Under the pieces are notes generated by a model. The model was given only the letters and a program-made list of their open reading frames with translations, made no database searches and was not told the DNA's origin. A stretch of 64,000 bases of DNA, taken from the NCBI GenBank assembly GCA_016717115.1, contig JADKGE010000008.1, positions 62,001 through 126,000 on the forward strand, given 5' to 3'. Numbering within the stretch: the first letter of the stretch is position 1; every line of letters begins with the position of its first letter. The position numbers and the translations under genes are program-made. Shown piece after piece: positions 51,999 to 60,582 of this stretch. The stretch comes from Actinomycetota bacterium. Lineage in GTDB: Bacteria > Actinomycetota > Actinomycetes > S36-B12.

Positions 51999-53741
51999 TC
52001 AGTGCTGCGAGCGCTCGTCCATCTGCTCGGCGTTCGTCTCCGCCATGCCCGGATGATGAAGGGCACCGCCGCGTCCGGGGCTGATCTGGTCCGCGTCCTC
52101 GTACTCGTGGAGCGGCGCCTCGAGTGCGGCATCGTGCTCCGCGTGGTGCTGACCCGCCTCGATCTCTGCGTCCGTGGGCCGGGCGACGTTGTCGCCGAAG
52201 AACGCCGTGCTCAGGCGATGGCGGAGGGTTCCGATGCGGTAGTGCTTGTTGCGCACCCCGTCGGCGTCGGCCTTCTCGGGTGCCGGCAGGGGAGCGACGT
52301 CGGTCTTCGCGGTGATGACCGCGAGGTCCTTGGCCGACAAGGGCTGGTGCACCTCGATGAACTCACCGTGCGGCAGGCGAAGCACCCGACCTGACTCATA
52401 GCCGTGCAGCAGCTTGTCGCGGTCGCGCCGTTGGAGACCGAGGCAGATGCGCTTCGTCACCACGAACGCGATCGGAGGCAGGATGAAGATGCTCACGCGC
52501 AGGAACCAGATGATCGAGTTGATCGACAGGTCAAAGGCCGTGGCGATGATGTCGTTCGCGCCGCCGACCCACAGAAGCGCATAGAAGGTGATGGCCATGA
52601 CGCCGATGCCCGTGCGGACCGGGGCATTGCGTGGACGGTCAAGCAGGTTGTGCTCCCGCTTGTCACCCGTGAGCCATGACTCGAGGAACGGGTAGAGCCC
52701 CAGTGCGGTGAACATGAGGCCGGGCAGGATCATCGCCGGAATGATGATGTTCCAGGAGATGGTGATCCCCCAGAACGACGACTCCCAGTTGGGCATCATG
52801 CGCAGGGCGCCGTCGAGGAAGCCGATGTACCAGTCGGGCTGGGAGCCGGCGGAGACCTGGTCGGGGGTGAAGGGGCCGAAGATCCAGATCGGGTTGATCG
52901 TCACCAGGCCGCCGACGAGAGCGATGATCCCGAAGACGATGAAGAAGAAGCCGCCCGCCTTGGCCATGTACACCGGCAGCAGGGGGTAGCCCACGACGTT
53001 GTCGTTCGTGCGGCCCGGCCCGGGGAACTGGGTGTGCTTCTGCGTCCAGACGAGCATCAGGTGGGCGGTGACCAACCCGAGGATCAGCCCGGGGATGAGC
53101 AGGATGTGGACGGAGTACAGGCGTGAGATGAAGTCCGTGCCCGGGAACTCGCCACCGAACAGCAGGAACGCCGCCCATGTGCCGACGATGGGGGCCGCCT
53201 GCATGATGCCTCGCGCGATCTGGAGCCCGGTGCCGGAGAGGAGGTCGTCTGGCAGGGAGTAGCCGGAGAACCCGGCCAGCAGGCCCAGAGTCGTGAGCCC
53301 CACGCCGATGAGCCAGTTGAACTCGCGCGGCTTGCGGAAGGCGCCGGTGAAGAAGACGCGGAACATGTGAACGGCCATGGCAGCGACGAAGATGAGCGCT
53401 GCCCAGTGGTGCATCTGGCGAAGGAGCATGCCGCCGCGCACGTCGAACGAGATGTCCAGGGCCGAGGCATAGGCCTCCGACATCTTGATGCCCTGAAGGG
53501 GCACGTAGGAGCCGTCGTACACGACCTCGACCATCGACGGCTTGAACCACAGGGTGAGGAACACGCCGGTGAGCAGGACGACGATGAAGCTGTAGAGGGC
53601 GATCTCGCCCAGCATGAAGGACCAGTGGTCGGGGAACACCTTGCCGAGGTTGCGCGACAGGAACTTGTTGCTGCCGATCCGCTTGTCGACGTACTGGGCC
53701 GTCGCCCCGCCCGCCTTCTCCACAGGGCTCGTCGTGGTCAT
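51999..53741 (-). CDS. qcrB: Cytochrome bc1 complex cytochrome b subunit
   Basis: Menaquinol-oxidising cytochrome b of the actinobacterial bc1-aa3 supercomplex, 580 residues. It has heme-ligand histidines in the helices with MHHWAALIFVAAMAVHMFRV and MLVWTQKHTQFPG, and the Qo site with a PEWY-type segment read here as PDWYIGFLDG. A long soluble C-terminal tail is typical of this group. Its ATG overlaps the qcrA stop; qcrC-qcrA-qcrB is one operon. Confidence 0.97.
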   Translation of the reverse strand: MTTTSPVEKAGGATAQYVDKRIGSNKFLSRNLGKVFPDHWSFMLGEIALYSFIVVLLTGVFLTLWFKPSMVEVVYDGSYVPLQGIKMSEAYASALDISFDVRGGMLLRQMHHWAALIFVAAMAVHMFRVFFTGAFRKPREFNWLIGVGLTTLGLLAGFSGYSLPDDLLSGTGLQIARGIMQAAPIVGTWAAFLLFGGEFPGTDFISRLYSVHILLIPGLILGLVTAHLMLVWTQKHTQFPGPGRTNDNVVGYPLLPVYMAKAGGFFFIVFGIIALVGGLVTINPIWIFGPFTPDQVSAGSQPDWYIGFLDGALRMMPNWESSFWGITISWNIIIPAMILPGLMFTALGLYPFLESWLTGDKREHNLLDRPRNAPVRTGIGVMAITFYALLWVGGANDIIATAFDLSINSIIWFLRVSIFILPPIAFVVTKRICLGLQRRDRDKLLHGYESGRVLRLPHGEFIEVHQPLSAKDLAVITAKTDVAPLPAPEKADADGVRNKHYRIGTLRHRLSTAFFGDNVARPTDAEIEAGQHHAEHDAALEAPLHEYEDADQISPGRGGALHHPGMAETNAEQMDERSQH

Positions 53742-54790
53742 CCGCGCTCCCAGAAACTCGGTCCGACAGGTTCGGCGAAGTCCGACTTCGCCACGAGGTA
53801 GCCCTCCGCGTCAACGCCGATCTGCAACTGCGGCATACGGCGGGCCGCAGGACCGAAGACGACGTTGCCGGCGTCGGCAAGATCGAAGGTGGACTGGTGG
53901 CACGGGCAGAGCAGGTGGTGCGTGCGCTGCTCGTACAGGGCGATGGGGCAGCCCACGTGGGTGCAGATCTTCGAGTAGGCCAGGATCCCCTGGTAGTCCC
54001 AGCCGTCGCCCTGCTGTGCGCGGATCTCGTCAGGCTCCATGCGCACGAGGATGATGGCCGCCTTGCCGCGCGCGTTGAGGTTGCCCTGGAGCTCCTCGAC
54101 CTCCTGCAGGTCGGCCGGGACCGCGGAGATGAGTCCGCCGACGGGGAGATCCTCGGGGCGGACAGGCTTGTAGGTGCCGTCGGAGACGATGCGCATGTCG
54201 GCCGTCCACAGCGTCGTAGACAGGATGTCGGCAGGCGACTTGCCCTCCTCCTCGGGCGTGGGGACCCACAGGTCCTTCAGCATGATCACGAGGGGGATCG
54301 GGAAGACGATGAGTGCCCCGATGAGCGTCCGGCGAAGCATCCGGAATCGAGCGAAGCCGGACTCCTCCTTGCCCCGCTCGTAGTTGGCCGCGGCCTCCTG
54401 GGTGTCGCTGTCGGGCGAGAGCTGGTCATGCCGCTGCTGGACGACCTCGACGTCGGGCATGAGCTTCTTCGCCCACTGGATGGCGCCGGCGCCGATGAGG
54501 AAGATGGCGAGCCCGAGGGTGAGCCCGAGCGCGATGTTGAGCGCGCTGGTGAGGCCGAAGACGGGGATGTACACCTCGGTCGAGGGGTCGATCCCGATGT
54601 AGGCGACCACGAAGAGGACGACGAAGACCATGGACAGCAGGAACATCGACGTGACCTGGCGCTCGGCCCGTCGGGCCGCCTTCGGGTCGGTGTCGGCGAG
54701 GCGCAGGCGGTGCTCGATGTCGGCCCTCGGGGAGTAGCCGAGCTTCGCGGGCTGCTGGTCGTGTCCGCCGTGGGGCGTGATGTCGGTCAT
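53738..54790 (-). CDS. qcrA: Cytochrome bc1 complex Rieske iron-sulfur subunit
   Basis: Rieske protein, 350 residues, with three N-terminal helices (about 45-65, 75-100, 155-178), which is the actinobacterial form. The [2Fe-2S] cluster ligands are CTHVGCPIALYEQ and LLCPCHQSTFD near residue 280-305. ATGA overlaps with qcrC before and qcrB after. Confidence 0.97.
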   Translation of the reverse strand: MTDITPHGGHDQQPAKLGYSPRADIEHRLRLADTDPKAARRAERQVTSMFLLSMVFVVLFVVAYIGIDPSTEVYIPVFGLTSALNIALGLTLGLAIFLIGAGAIQWAKKLMPDVEVVQQRHDQLSPDSDTQEAAANYERGKEESGFARFRMLRRTLIGALIVFPIPLVIMLKDLWVPTPEEEGKSPADILSTTLWTADMRIVSDGTYKPVRPEDLPVGGLISAVPADLQEVEELQGNLNARGKAAIILVRMEPDEIRAQQGDGWDYQGILAYSKICTHVGCPIALYEQRTHHLLCPCHQSTFDLADAGNVVFGPAARRMPQLQIGVDAEGYLVAKSDFAEPVGPSFWERG

Positions 54791-55578
54791 CGCGACTTGA
54801 TTCCGATCCAGACGGCCGCCGCGATGAGGGCGGCGAACACAGCGGTGACTAGGAAGACGCCCTCGGTCACCGGACCGAGCCGGCCGAGGCTGAGGCCGCC
54901 GGGGTTCGAGGACTCCTGCAGGGTCATGACGTACTTGATGATGTGCTGCTTGGACTCCGTGTCCAGTTGGGCGTCGCTGAAGACCGGCATGCTCTGCGGG
55001 CCGGTCAGCATGGCCATGTAGATCTCTCTCGGCTCAGCGGCCATCAGGTTCGGCGCGTACTTGCCCTGCGTGAGGGCGCCACCCTGGCCGGCGGCCTGGT
55101 GGCACTGCGAGCAGTTGATGCGGAAGAGCTCGCCGCCGATGGCTGCGTCGGCGTTGGCGTAGTCGTACTGCTCGGCGGTGGGGATGGCCGGGCCGGGTGC
55201 CAGGGAGCCGATGTAGGCAGCCAGGGCCGCCACCTGCTCCTCGTTGTAGGTGGCCGCGACCGCCGGAGCCTGAGCTCCCGGTGCGGCGAGGGGCATGCGT
55301 CCCGACGACACCTGGAAGTCGACGGCTGCCGCGCCGACGCCGATGAGCGTGGGACCGCTCTGGGTGCCCTGGGCCTCGAGGCCGTGGCACGAGGAGCAGC
55401 CCTCGAGATACAGCTGCCTGCCGGCCTCGACCTGGGTCTCGGAGCCGACGGTGATCGCTGCCTGGGCCGGCTGGACGGCCGCAATGACCGCATAGCCTCC
55501 GCCCACAGTTGCCAGTGCCCCGATCAACAACGCTGATGCCACGAGCGGGCTGCGCCGTCGTGCGGCCAGGAACTTCAC
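54787..55578 (-). CDS. qcrC: Cytochrome bc1 complex diheme cytochrome c subunit
   Basis: Membrane-tethered diheme cytochrome c that passes electrons directly to the aa3 oxidase, since actinobacteria lack a soluble cytochrome c. It has 263 residues, with an N-terminal helix, two heme motifs CSSCH and CSQCH, and a C-terminal helix. GTG 55578 with AGAGAGG about 10 nt upstream is preferred; ATG 55614 gives a 12-residue longer form. Confidence 0.94.
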   Translation of the reverse strand: MKFLAARRRSPLVASALLIGALATVGGGYAVIAAVQPAQAAITVGSETQVEAGRQLYLEGCSSCHGLEAQGTQSGPTLIGVGAAAVDFQVSSGRMPLAAPGAQAPAVAATYNEEQVAALAAYIGSLAPGPAIPTAEQYDYANADAAIGGELFRINCSQCHQAAGQGGALTQGKYAPNLMAAEPREIYMAMLTGPQSMPVFSDAQLDTESKQHIIKYVMTLQESSNPGGLSLGRLGPVTEGVFLVTAVFAALIAAAVWIGIKSR

Positions 55579-55648
55579 TGTCGCTGAACCTCTCTGGTCG
55601 GGAGATGTGGTCATCGTGCTGTGGTCTCGCGAAGGGTCAGGCGTGCGG

Positions 55649-56254
55649 CTACTTCAGGATGTAGATCATGAAGAACAGGGCGATCCAAACCACGTCGACG
55701 AAGTGCCAGTAGTACGAGGTGACGATGGCGCGGGTGGCCTGGTCGTGGGTGAATCGCTTCGCGACGTAGGTGGTGGCCAGTACGAACAGGAAGGCCACCA
55801 GGCCGCCCGTGACGTGGAGGCCGTGGAAGCCCGTCGTGAGGTAGAAGGCCGAGCCGTACGCATTGGTGTCGAGGCGCAGGCCCTCGTGCACCAGCGACGC
55901 GTACTCGGTGACCTGGCCCGCGATGAAGACGGAACCCATGAGGAAGGTGATGATGAACCAGCGACGCAGGCCCTTGACGTCTCCGCGCTCAGCGGCGAAC
56001 ACGCCGAGCTGGCATGTCACGCTGGACAGTACGAGGATGATCGTGTTGACGGAGGCGAAGGGGACGTTGAGGAGTTGTGTCTCCTGGGCCCACAACTCGG
56101 GGTTGACCGCGCGCAGCGTGAAGTACATCGCGAACAGCGCCGCGAAGAACATCAACTCGCTGGACAGCCAGACGATGGTGCCGATGGCCACCATGTTGGG
56201 CCGGTTGGCCGGGGCATGGGTGTAGGCCTGGGGGATGGTCGTTGCGTTCGCCAC
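55649..56254 (-). CDS. ctaE: Cytochrome c oxidase subunit III
   Basis: A 201-residue, five-helix subunit III of the aa3 oxidase. Key pieces are GTIVWLSSELMFFAALFAMY with the conserved Glu, FYLTTGFHGLHVTGGL and the C-terminal SYYWHFVDVVWIALFFMIYI. GTG at 56254 starts VANATTIPQ. It heads the ctaE-qcrC-qcrA-qcrB run, as in M. tuberculosis Rv2193-Rv2196, with trpD and the nuclease gene on the far side in the same order. Confidence 0.97.
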   Translation of the reverse strand: MANATTIPQAYTHAPANRPNMVAIGTIVWLSSELMFFAALFAMYFTLRAVNPELWAQETQLLNVPFASVNTIILVLSSVTCQLGVFAAERGDVKGLRRWFIITFLMGSVFIAGQVTEYASLVHEGLRLDTNAYGSAFYLTTGFHGLHVTGGLVAFLFVLATTYVAKRFTHDQATRAIVTSYYWHFVDVVWIALFFMIYILK

Positions 56255-56364
56255 GGGGGGAGTCTGGCAGATCCTCGCCCGACTTTCAGCGTGACCCCCC
56301 GACCTTTTCGACACTTTGTCGGAAGCGGATTCCGGGCGGGTCCTCGACGGGGGGTGCAGATGGC

Positions 56365-56370
56365 TAGAGT
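56365..56370 (+). promoter_or_regulatory. -10 hexamer TAGAGT of the receiver-like gene
   Basis: TAGAGT 7 nt before GTG 56378, leaderless spacing; places the start at GTG and not at the ATG at 56360. Confidence 0.45.
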
Positions 56371-56377
56371 TTGGGCC

Positions 56378-56815
56378 GTGGCTCACGACGACACCCCGGC
56401 TCAGGCACCCGAGCGGCCCCTCAAGGTCCTCCTCTACAGCGACGACCGCATCGTGCGGCAGCAGGTGCGCCAGGCGCTCGGAAGGCGGCCCGCACCCGAG
56501 CTCGCACCCGTCGAATACGTCGAGGTCGCGACCGAGCCCACCGTGATCGCCCAGGCTGATCGCGGCGGCTTCGACCTGCTCATCCTCGACGGCGAGGCGG
56601 TGCCGGCCGGCGGCATGGGGATCTGCCGCCAGCTCAAGGACGAGATCTACAGGTGTCCGCCCATCCTGATCCTCGTCGGCCGACCTCAGGACGCCTGGCT
56701 GGCCACGTGATCGCGGACCGACGGCGTGGTCTCGCACCCCATCAACACCGTGACCCTCTCCACCGTGGCCGCGAAGCTGCTTCGTCGGCGCACGTCCGTC
56801 GTCCCCGCATCCTGA
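56378..56815 (+). pseudogene. Receiver-like conserved protein interrupted by an in-frame TGA
   Basis: Starts VAHDDTPAQAPERPLKVLLYSDD and continues with LLILDGEAVPAGGMGICRQL and CPPILILVGRPQDAWLAT, then TGA at 56708-56710. The same frame continues SRTDGVVSHPINTVTLSTVA AKLLRRR to the TGA at 56813-56815, which is how the family normally ends. The family usually has W after WLAT, so TGG to TGA is the simplest change. It resembles a phospho-independent response-regulator receiver. Full-length product would be 145 residues, and as read 110. A conserved gene beside ctaE and trpD in actinobacteria; function unknown. Confidence 0.7.
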
Positions 56816-56825
56816 CGGGCGGGCC

Positions 56826-57941
56826 GTGACCATTCAGGGCACCGCGGGCACCTGGCCGGCGGTGCTGAACCGGCTCATGTCGGGGGCCGACCTCGGTGAC
56901 GGACAAGCCGCCTGGGCGATGACGCAGATCCTGACCGGTGAGGCGACCCCTGCCCAGATCGCCGGCTTCGTGACCACGCTGCGGGCCAAGGGCGAGACTC
57001 CCGCGGAGGTGGATGCCCTCGTGACCGTCATGCTCGACCACGCACGACTGCTCGATCTCGGTCCCAGCGGACCTCGAGTCGTCCTCGACGTCGTTGGCAC
57101 GGGCGGCGACCAGTCGCATTCGGTGAACATCTCGACCATGGCCGCGATCGTCTGTGCGGCGGCCGGCGCCCCCATCGTCAAGCACGGTAACCGCGCGGCC
57201 TCGTCGTCGACGGGGACCGCGGACGTCCTCGAGGAACTCGGAGTGGCGATCGATCTGGAGCCCGAGGCGGTGTCGGCCAGCGTGCTCGAGGCAGGCATCG
57301 GGTTCTGCTTCGCCCCGACGCATCACCCCGCCATGAGGTTCGCTGGGCCCACCCGTCGGGAACTCGGGGTGCCGACGGTGTTCAACATCCTCGGCCCCCT
57401 CACCAATCCGGGCCGCGCCCAGGCGGCCCTGATCGGGTGCGCGAGCCCGGTCCTGGCCCCGGTGATGGCCGACGTCCTGCATCGTCGCGGGGTGCGAGCC
57501 CTGGTGGTGCGTGGCGATGACGGCCTCGACGAGATCTCGACGGTGACGACGACGCAGATCTGGGACGTGACGGGCGCCGAGGTCACCCACCTCGTCCTCG
57601 ACCCCGTCCAGATCGGCATCGCGCGGATCGAACCGGAACTGCTGCGCGGCGGCGATCGCGAGCGCAACGCGCTGCTCCTGCGGAAGGTAATGGGCGGCGT
57701 CGGCGCGGCCGATCCGGATGCTGACCGCGTGGCCGCCATCGTCGATACCGTGGCCCTCAATGCGGCGGCCGCGCTCGTGGCCTTCGACGCGGCGGTCTCG
57801 GCCGATCAGGTCGGCTCGACGCTGCCCCTCATCGACCGGATCGAGGCGTTGCTGCCGCGGGCCCGCGAGGCGATCGAGTCGGGTGCGGCGCTCGCCGTCC
57901 TGGACCGCTGGATACGGGTGACCCAGGGGCTCAGGCGCTGA
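56826..57941 (+). CDS. trpD: Anthranilate phosphoribosyltransferase
   Basis: Joins anthranilate to phosphoribosyl pyrophosphate in tryptophan synthesis, 371 residues. It has the PRPP-binding DVVGTGGDQSHSVNISTMAA (about 89-108), GNRAASSSTGTADVLEELG, and FAPTHHPAMRFAGPTRRELG. The N-terminal helical domain (1-70) is complete. GTG start. The rest of the trp operon is elsewhere. Overlaps the convergent nuclease gene end by 11 nt. Confidence 0.95.
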   Translation: MTIQGTAGTWPAVLNRLMSGADLGDGQAAWAMTQILTGEATPAQIAGFVTTLRAKGETPAEVDALVTVMLDHARLLDLGPSGPRVVLDVVGTGGDQSHSVNISTMAAIVCAAAGAPIVKHGNRAASSSTGTADVLEELGVAIDLEPEAVSASVLEAGIGFCFAPTHHPAMRFAGPTRRELGVPTVFNILGPLTNPGRAQAALIGCASPVLAPVMADVLHRRGVRALVVRGDDGLDEISTVTTTQIWDVTGAEVTHLVLDPVQIGIARIEPELLRGGDRERNALLLRKVMGGVGAADPDADRVAAIVDTVALNAAAALVAFDAAVSADQVGSTLPLIDRIEALLPRAREAIESGAALAVLDRWIRVTQGLRR

Positions 57942-59736
57942 GGATCCGCGTGACCGGCGGGCTGTCCACCGGTCCGAGGGGCCGACTGAACTCCCCGACC
58001 TCGCGGTAGTGCTGCGGGGTGAACTCGTGTCGTGGCCACGCGTGGCGCACTTCGGCGAGGCGGCGCTCGACCGCGCCCCCGCAGTGCAGCGGGAGGTGCA
58101 GGGCCCGGTCGGACCGCACCAGGCGCACGGACGGCCGGTCGAGCCATCGCAGCAGCTCGAGGGTCTCCTCCGTGAGCGCCGCGGGCGCGGGGGCGGGTGC
58201 GGGCTCGACGTGCTCGGCGGCGGCGATGAGCGCCTCCACGGTCGGCCGCGGATCGATCGCGGGCGGGGCGTGACCAGCGGCGGCCAGGCGCCCGTGCCGG
58301 ATCACATGGATGTCCCAGCCGCTGTCGTCGGTGGGCTCGGCCGCGACGACGAGCTCAGCCGAGGACAAGGTCAGCAGTCGATGCGTGCGAAGGCTCCCCG
58401 CCGCGAGCTGGGAAAGGCGCTCACGCCAGGTGGCGGCCTCCTCGAACCGCTCCTCCGCGGCAAGGACATGCATGCGGTGCTCGAGGGCCGCGGTGGCGGC
58501 GCGGAGGTCACCGGACATGGCCTGCCTGAGCTGGTCGACGACGGCCATGTAGGCCTCGCGGTCGGCGCCCGATCGGCACGGGGCATGGCACTTCCCGAGT
58601 TCGGCCAGCGCGCAGGCCGCCGATGCTCTGCGGGGTGAACGGGCCAGCGTCGTGGTGCACGTACGGATCGGATAGGCGAGCAGGAGCGCCTCCGCCGCCT
58701 GGGTTGCCGCACCCCTCGAGCCGAACGGGCCGAGGTAGCGGGCGCCCGAGCAGACGTCGTCGTCGACGATGCGGACGACGGCCAACCTGGGGGACGGCTC
58801 GACGGTGAGCTTGAGCCAGCACTGCGCCTCCGGCCGCCGTGAGCGACGGTTGTATCGCGGCTGCTCCGAAGCGATGAGCCGGATCTCGCGCACGTGGGCC
58901 TCCAGCGCCGTGGCGCAGACGATGGGCACCACCCGCTCGGCGATGCGCACCATCTCGGCCATTCGGCGTCGCTGCTCGGATGCGGTGAAGTAGCTGCGCA
59001 CGCGCGTACGGATGTTGCGGGAGGTGCCCACGTACAAGGCGGTGCCCTGGGCGTCCTCGAACACGTAGACACCGGGCTTGGCGGGCAGGTCGGTCGCCAG
59101 GTGACGCTTCGTACGCTGGGCCGTGCTCACTCGCGAGGAGAAGGCCTGCAGATCCTCCAGGCTGCTGACACCGAGGTCGCCGACCCGCCCGATGAGCGCG
59201 TGCAGGACGTCGGCGGTGGCACGGGCGTCGTCGAAGGCACGATGCGTGGGTGACACCGTGGCCCTGAAGTGCGCGGCGAGCGTGGAGAGCTTGCAGTTGC
59301 GCACCTCGTCCCGGTGCAGCGCGACCCTGGCCAGGCGTGCGGTGTCGACGACGGGCGCGTCGATCCAGTCGTAACCGAACTTCACGCAGGCCGCCTTGAG
59401 GAAGCCGACGTCGTACGGCGCGTTGTGCGCGACCAGCACACTGCCGCGCGCGAACTCCAGGAAGCCGGGCAGGACGGCGCGGACGTCGGGCGCCAAGGCG
59501 ACCAGTGCGTCGGTGATCCCCGTCAGGGCTGCGACGAACGGCGGGATGGCCATCCCAGGGTTGGTCAGGGACTGGAACTCTCCGATGACTTCGCCGCCGC
59601 GCACCTTCACTGCGCCGAACTCCGTGATGCCGGCATCGACCGGCGCCCCGCCCGTGGTCTCGAGGTCGACGACGACGAAGGTGACGTCGGACAGGGGGGT
59701 GCCGAGATCGTGGATCGTCGACTGTCGGTAGAGCAC
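57931..59736 (-). CDS. DnaQ-like 3'-5' exonuclease fused to GIY-YIG (UvrC/Cho-like) nuclease
   Basis: A 601-residue fusion. The N-terminal DEDDh exonuclease (about 17-190) shows VVVDLETTGG, HNAPYDVGFL and HRAFDDARATADV. The GIY-YIG nuclease (about 220-310) opens with KPGVYVFEDAQGTALYVGTS. A UvrC-like Cys segment and UvrB-binding-like helices follow (CALAELGKCHAPC). It corresponds by position and layout to M. tuberculosis Rv2191. A role in nucleotide excision repair or incision/trimming of damaged DNA is likely but not proven. GTG at 59736 has TACGGT 6 nt upstream. Confidence 0.9.
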   Translation of the reverse strand: MLYRQSTIHDLGTPLSDVTFVVVDLETTGGAPVDAGITEFGAVKVRGGEVIGEFQSLTNPGMAIPPFVAALTGITDALVALAPDVRAVLPGFLEFARGSVLVAHNAPYDVGFLKAACVKFGYDWIDAPVVDTARLARVALHRDEVRNCKLSTLAAHFRATVSPTHRAFDDARATADVLHALIGRVGDLGVSSLEDLQAFSSRVSTAQRTKRHLATDLPAKPGVYVFEDAQGTALYVGTSRNIRTRVRSYFTASEQRRRMAEMVRIAERVVPIVCATALEAHVREIRLIASEQPRYNRRSRRPEAQCWLKLTVEPSPRLAVVRIVDDDVCSGARYLGPFGSRGAATQAAEALLLAYPIRTCTTTLARSPRRASAACALAELGKCHAPCRSGADREAYMAVVDQLRQAMSGDLRAATAALEHRMHVLAAEERFEEAATWRERLSQLAAGSLRTHRLLTLSSAELVVAAEPTDDSGWDIHVIRHGRLAAAGHAPPAIDPRPTVEALIAAAEHVEPAPAPAPAALTEETLELLRWLDRPSVRLVRSDRALHLPLHCGGAVERRLAEVRHAWPRHEFTPQHYREVGEFSRPLGPVDSPPVTRILSA

Positions 59737-59742
59737 CTCTCG

Positions 59743-59748
59743 ACCGTA
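59743..59748 (-). promoter_or_regulatory. -10 hexamer TACGGT of the exonuclease/GIY-YIG gene
   Basis: TACGGT 6 nt before the GTG at 59736. Leaderless spacing. Confidence 0.45.
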
Positions 59749-59791
59749 GGGGACGGCCCTGACAGGTTCGGTGCTGCGACACGGAGACGGC

Positions 59792-59797
59792 TAGGCT
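59792..59797 (+). promoter_or_regulatory. -10 hexamer TAGGCT of the zinc-ribbon gene
   Basis: TAGGCT 6 nt before the GTG at 59804. Leaderless spacing. Confidence 0.45.
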
Positions 59798-59803
59798 CAG
59801 CGC

Positions 59804-60082
59804 GTGGCCGATTCCCGTTCGATTCCCGACGCCCGATCACGCTGGCGGTGCGCGCACTGCGGCAACCTCACCCGCTTCGATGTCGTCCGCAGCACTCGCT
59901 CTCGCGAGTACTGGCACATGTCGATGGCCGGCGAGCCGAGCGTCGAGGAGCGTGAGGTCCTCGCGGAGACGGTCGAACAGGTGGTCTGCCGGTGGTGCGG
60001 CGCTGGCGACCGGGTGGAGATCGTCGATCGTCCCGAGTTCGGCGGCCCCGCGGACGAGGGTCCAGGCGACGGCGGCCCCTGA
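59804..60082 (+). CDS. Small zinc-ribbon protein
   Basis: A 92-residue protein with two CxxC knuckles, WRCAHCGNLTRFDV (residues 14-27) and VVCRWCGAGDRVEIVD, the typical layout of a four-cysteine zinc ribbon. Between them is a conserved actinobacterial core (REYWHMSMAG, EVLAETVEQ). Function unknown; such ribbons bind nucleic acid or proteins. GTG 59804 follows a leaderless-type TAGGCT. Followed after 30 nt by another small conserved gene. Confidence 0.8.
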   Translation: MADSRSIPDARSRWRCAHCGNLTRFDVVRSTRSREYWHMSMAGEPSVEEREVLAETVEQVVCRWCGAGDRVEIVDRPEFGGPADEGPGDGGP

Positions 60083-60099
60083 TTGTCAGAGGGGCGTTC

Positions 60100-60105
60100 T
60101 AGCGT
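60100..60105 (+). promoter_or_regulatory. -10 hexamer TAGCGT of the 60113 gene
   Basis: TAGCGT 7 nt before ATG 60113. Leaderless spacing. Confidence 0.45.
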
Positions 60106-60112
60106 CCTTGCC

Positions 60113-60361
60113 ATGATCATCGACTGTGGTGCGTGCGTCCATTCCCCGGGCCGTGCCTCGGCGCCTACGCCGAGTCCCGGACCCGAGCCGGCCCTCGAGT
60201 CCGCCTGCGACGACTGCGTCGTGTCCTTCCTGCTCGGTGCCGGCGACCACGAGTCGATCGTGTCCCACGTCGACGACGACCACGCGGCGGCGATGAACGT
60301 GCTGGCCCAGTCTGGCCTGGTTCCACCGCTCCGACTGGTGCGCAGGCCCCGAGCGAGCTGA
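60113..60361 (+). CDS. Conserved small actinobacterial protein
   Basis: An 82-residue protein, MIIDCGACVHSPG with two cysteines, then ACDDCVVSFLLGAGD and LAQSGLVPPLRLVRRP. The CxxC motif after DD suggests metal binding. Conserved next to the NlpC/P60 gene in actinobacteria as far as I recall; function unknown. The ATG at 60113 is preferred because TAGCGT lies 7 nt before it. A short CCCCCA-AAA-TGGGGG hairpin follows at 60397-60411. Confidence 0.7.
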   Translation: MIIDCGACVHSPGRASAPTPSPGPEPALESACDDCVVSFLLGAGDHESIVSHVDDDHAAAMNVLAQSGLVPPLRLVRRPRAS

Positions 60362-60582
60362 CCGCACGCGGCGAGGGCGTGGTCCTTGTCACGTTGCCCC
60401 CAAAATGGGGGAGAACCGTCCGTTTTGCACCGTTTGTGACCGGTATCGGCTCCAGCCGGGCCCGGCCCGCCGACACCAATCTGTTACCTTGGAGGGCATT
60501 GGGCTGGCCTCCCCTGCCGCCCGGTTGAGCGTTGGGTGATCGTCACCGGCGGCCCTGTGTGGCCGATGCGAAAGGACTGCGC
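60362..60582 (+). other. 221-bp leader/intergenic region before the NlpC/P60 gene
   Basis: Contains the small hairpin at 60397-60411 (CCCCCA with TGGGGG), no coding frame and no clear -35/-10 pair. In actinobacteria c-di-AMP (ydaO) riboswitches often precede NlpC/P60 genes; I could not recognise that aptamer here with confidence. Confidence 0.3.

Noticed and set aside
56708..56710. TGA as selenocysteine or tryptophan codon
   Set aside because: TGA ends many genes here, no selenocysteine insertion stem-loop was seen and the family has Trp, not Cys, at this point.
60362..60582. c-di-AMP (ydaO) riboswitch before the NlpC/P60 gene
   Set aside because: Some phrases are suggestive but I could not place the conserved core helices; a covariance-model search would decide.
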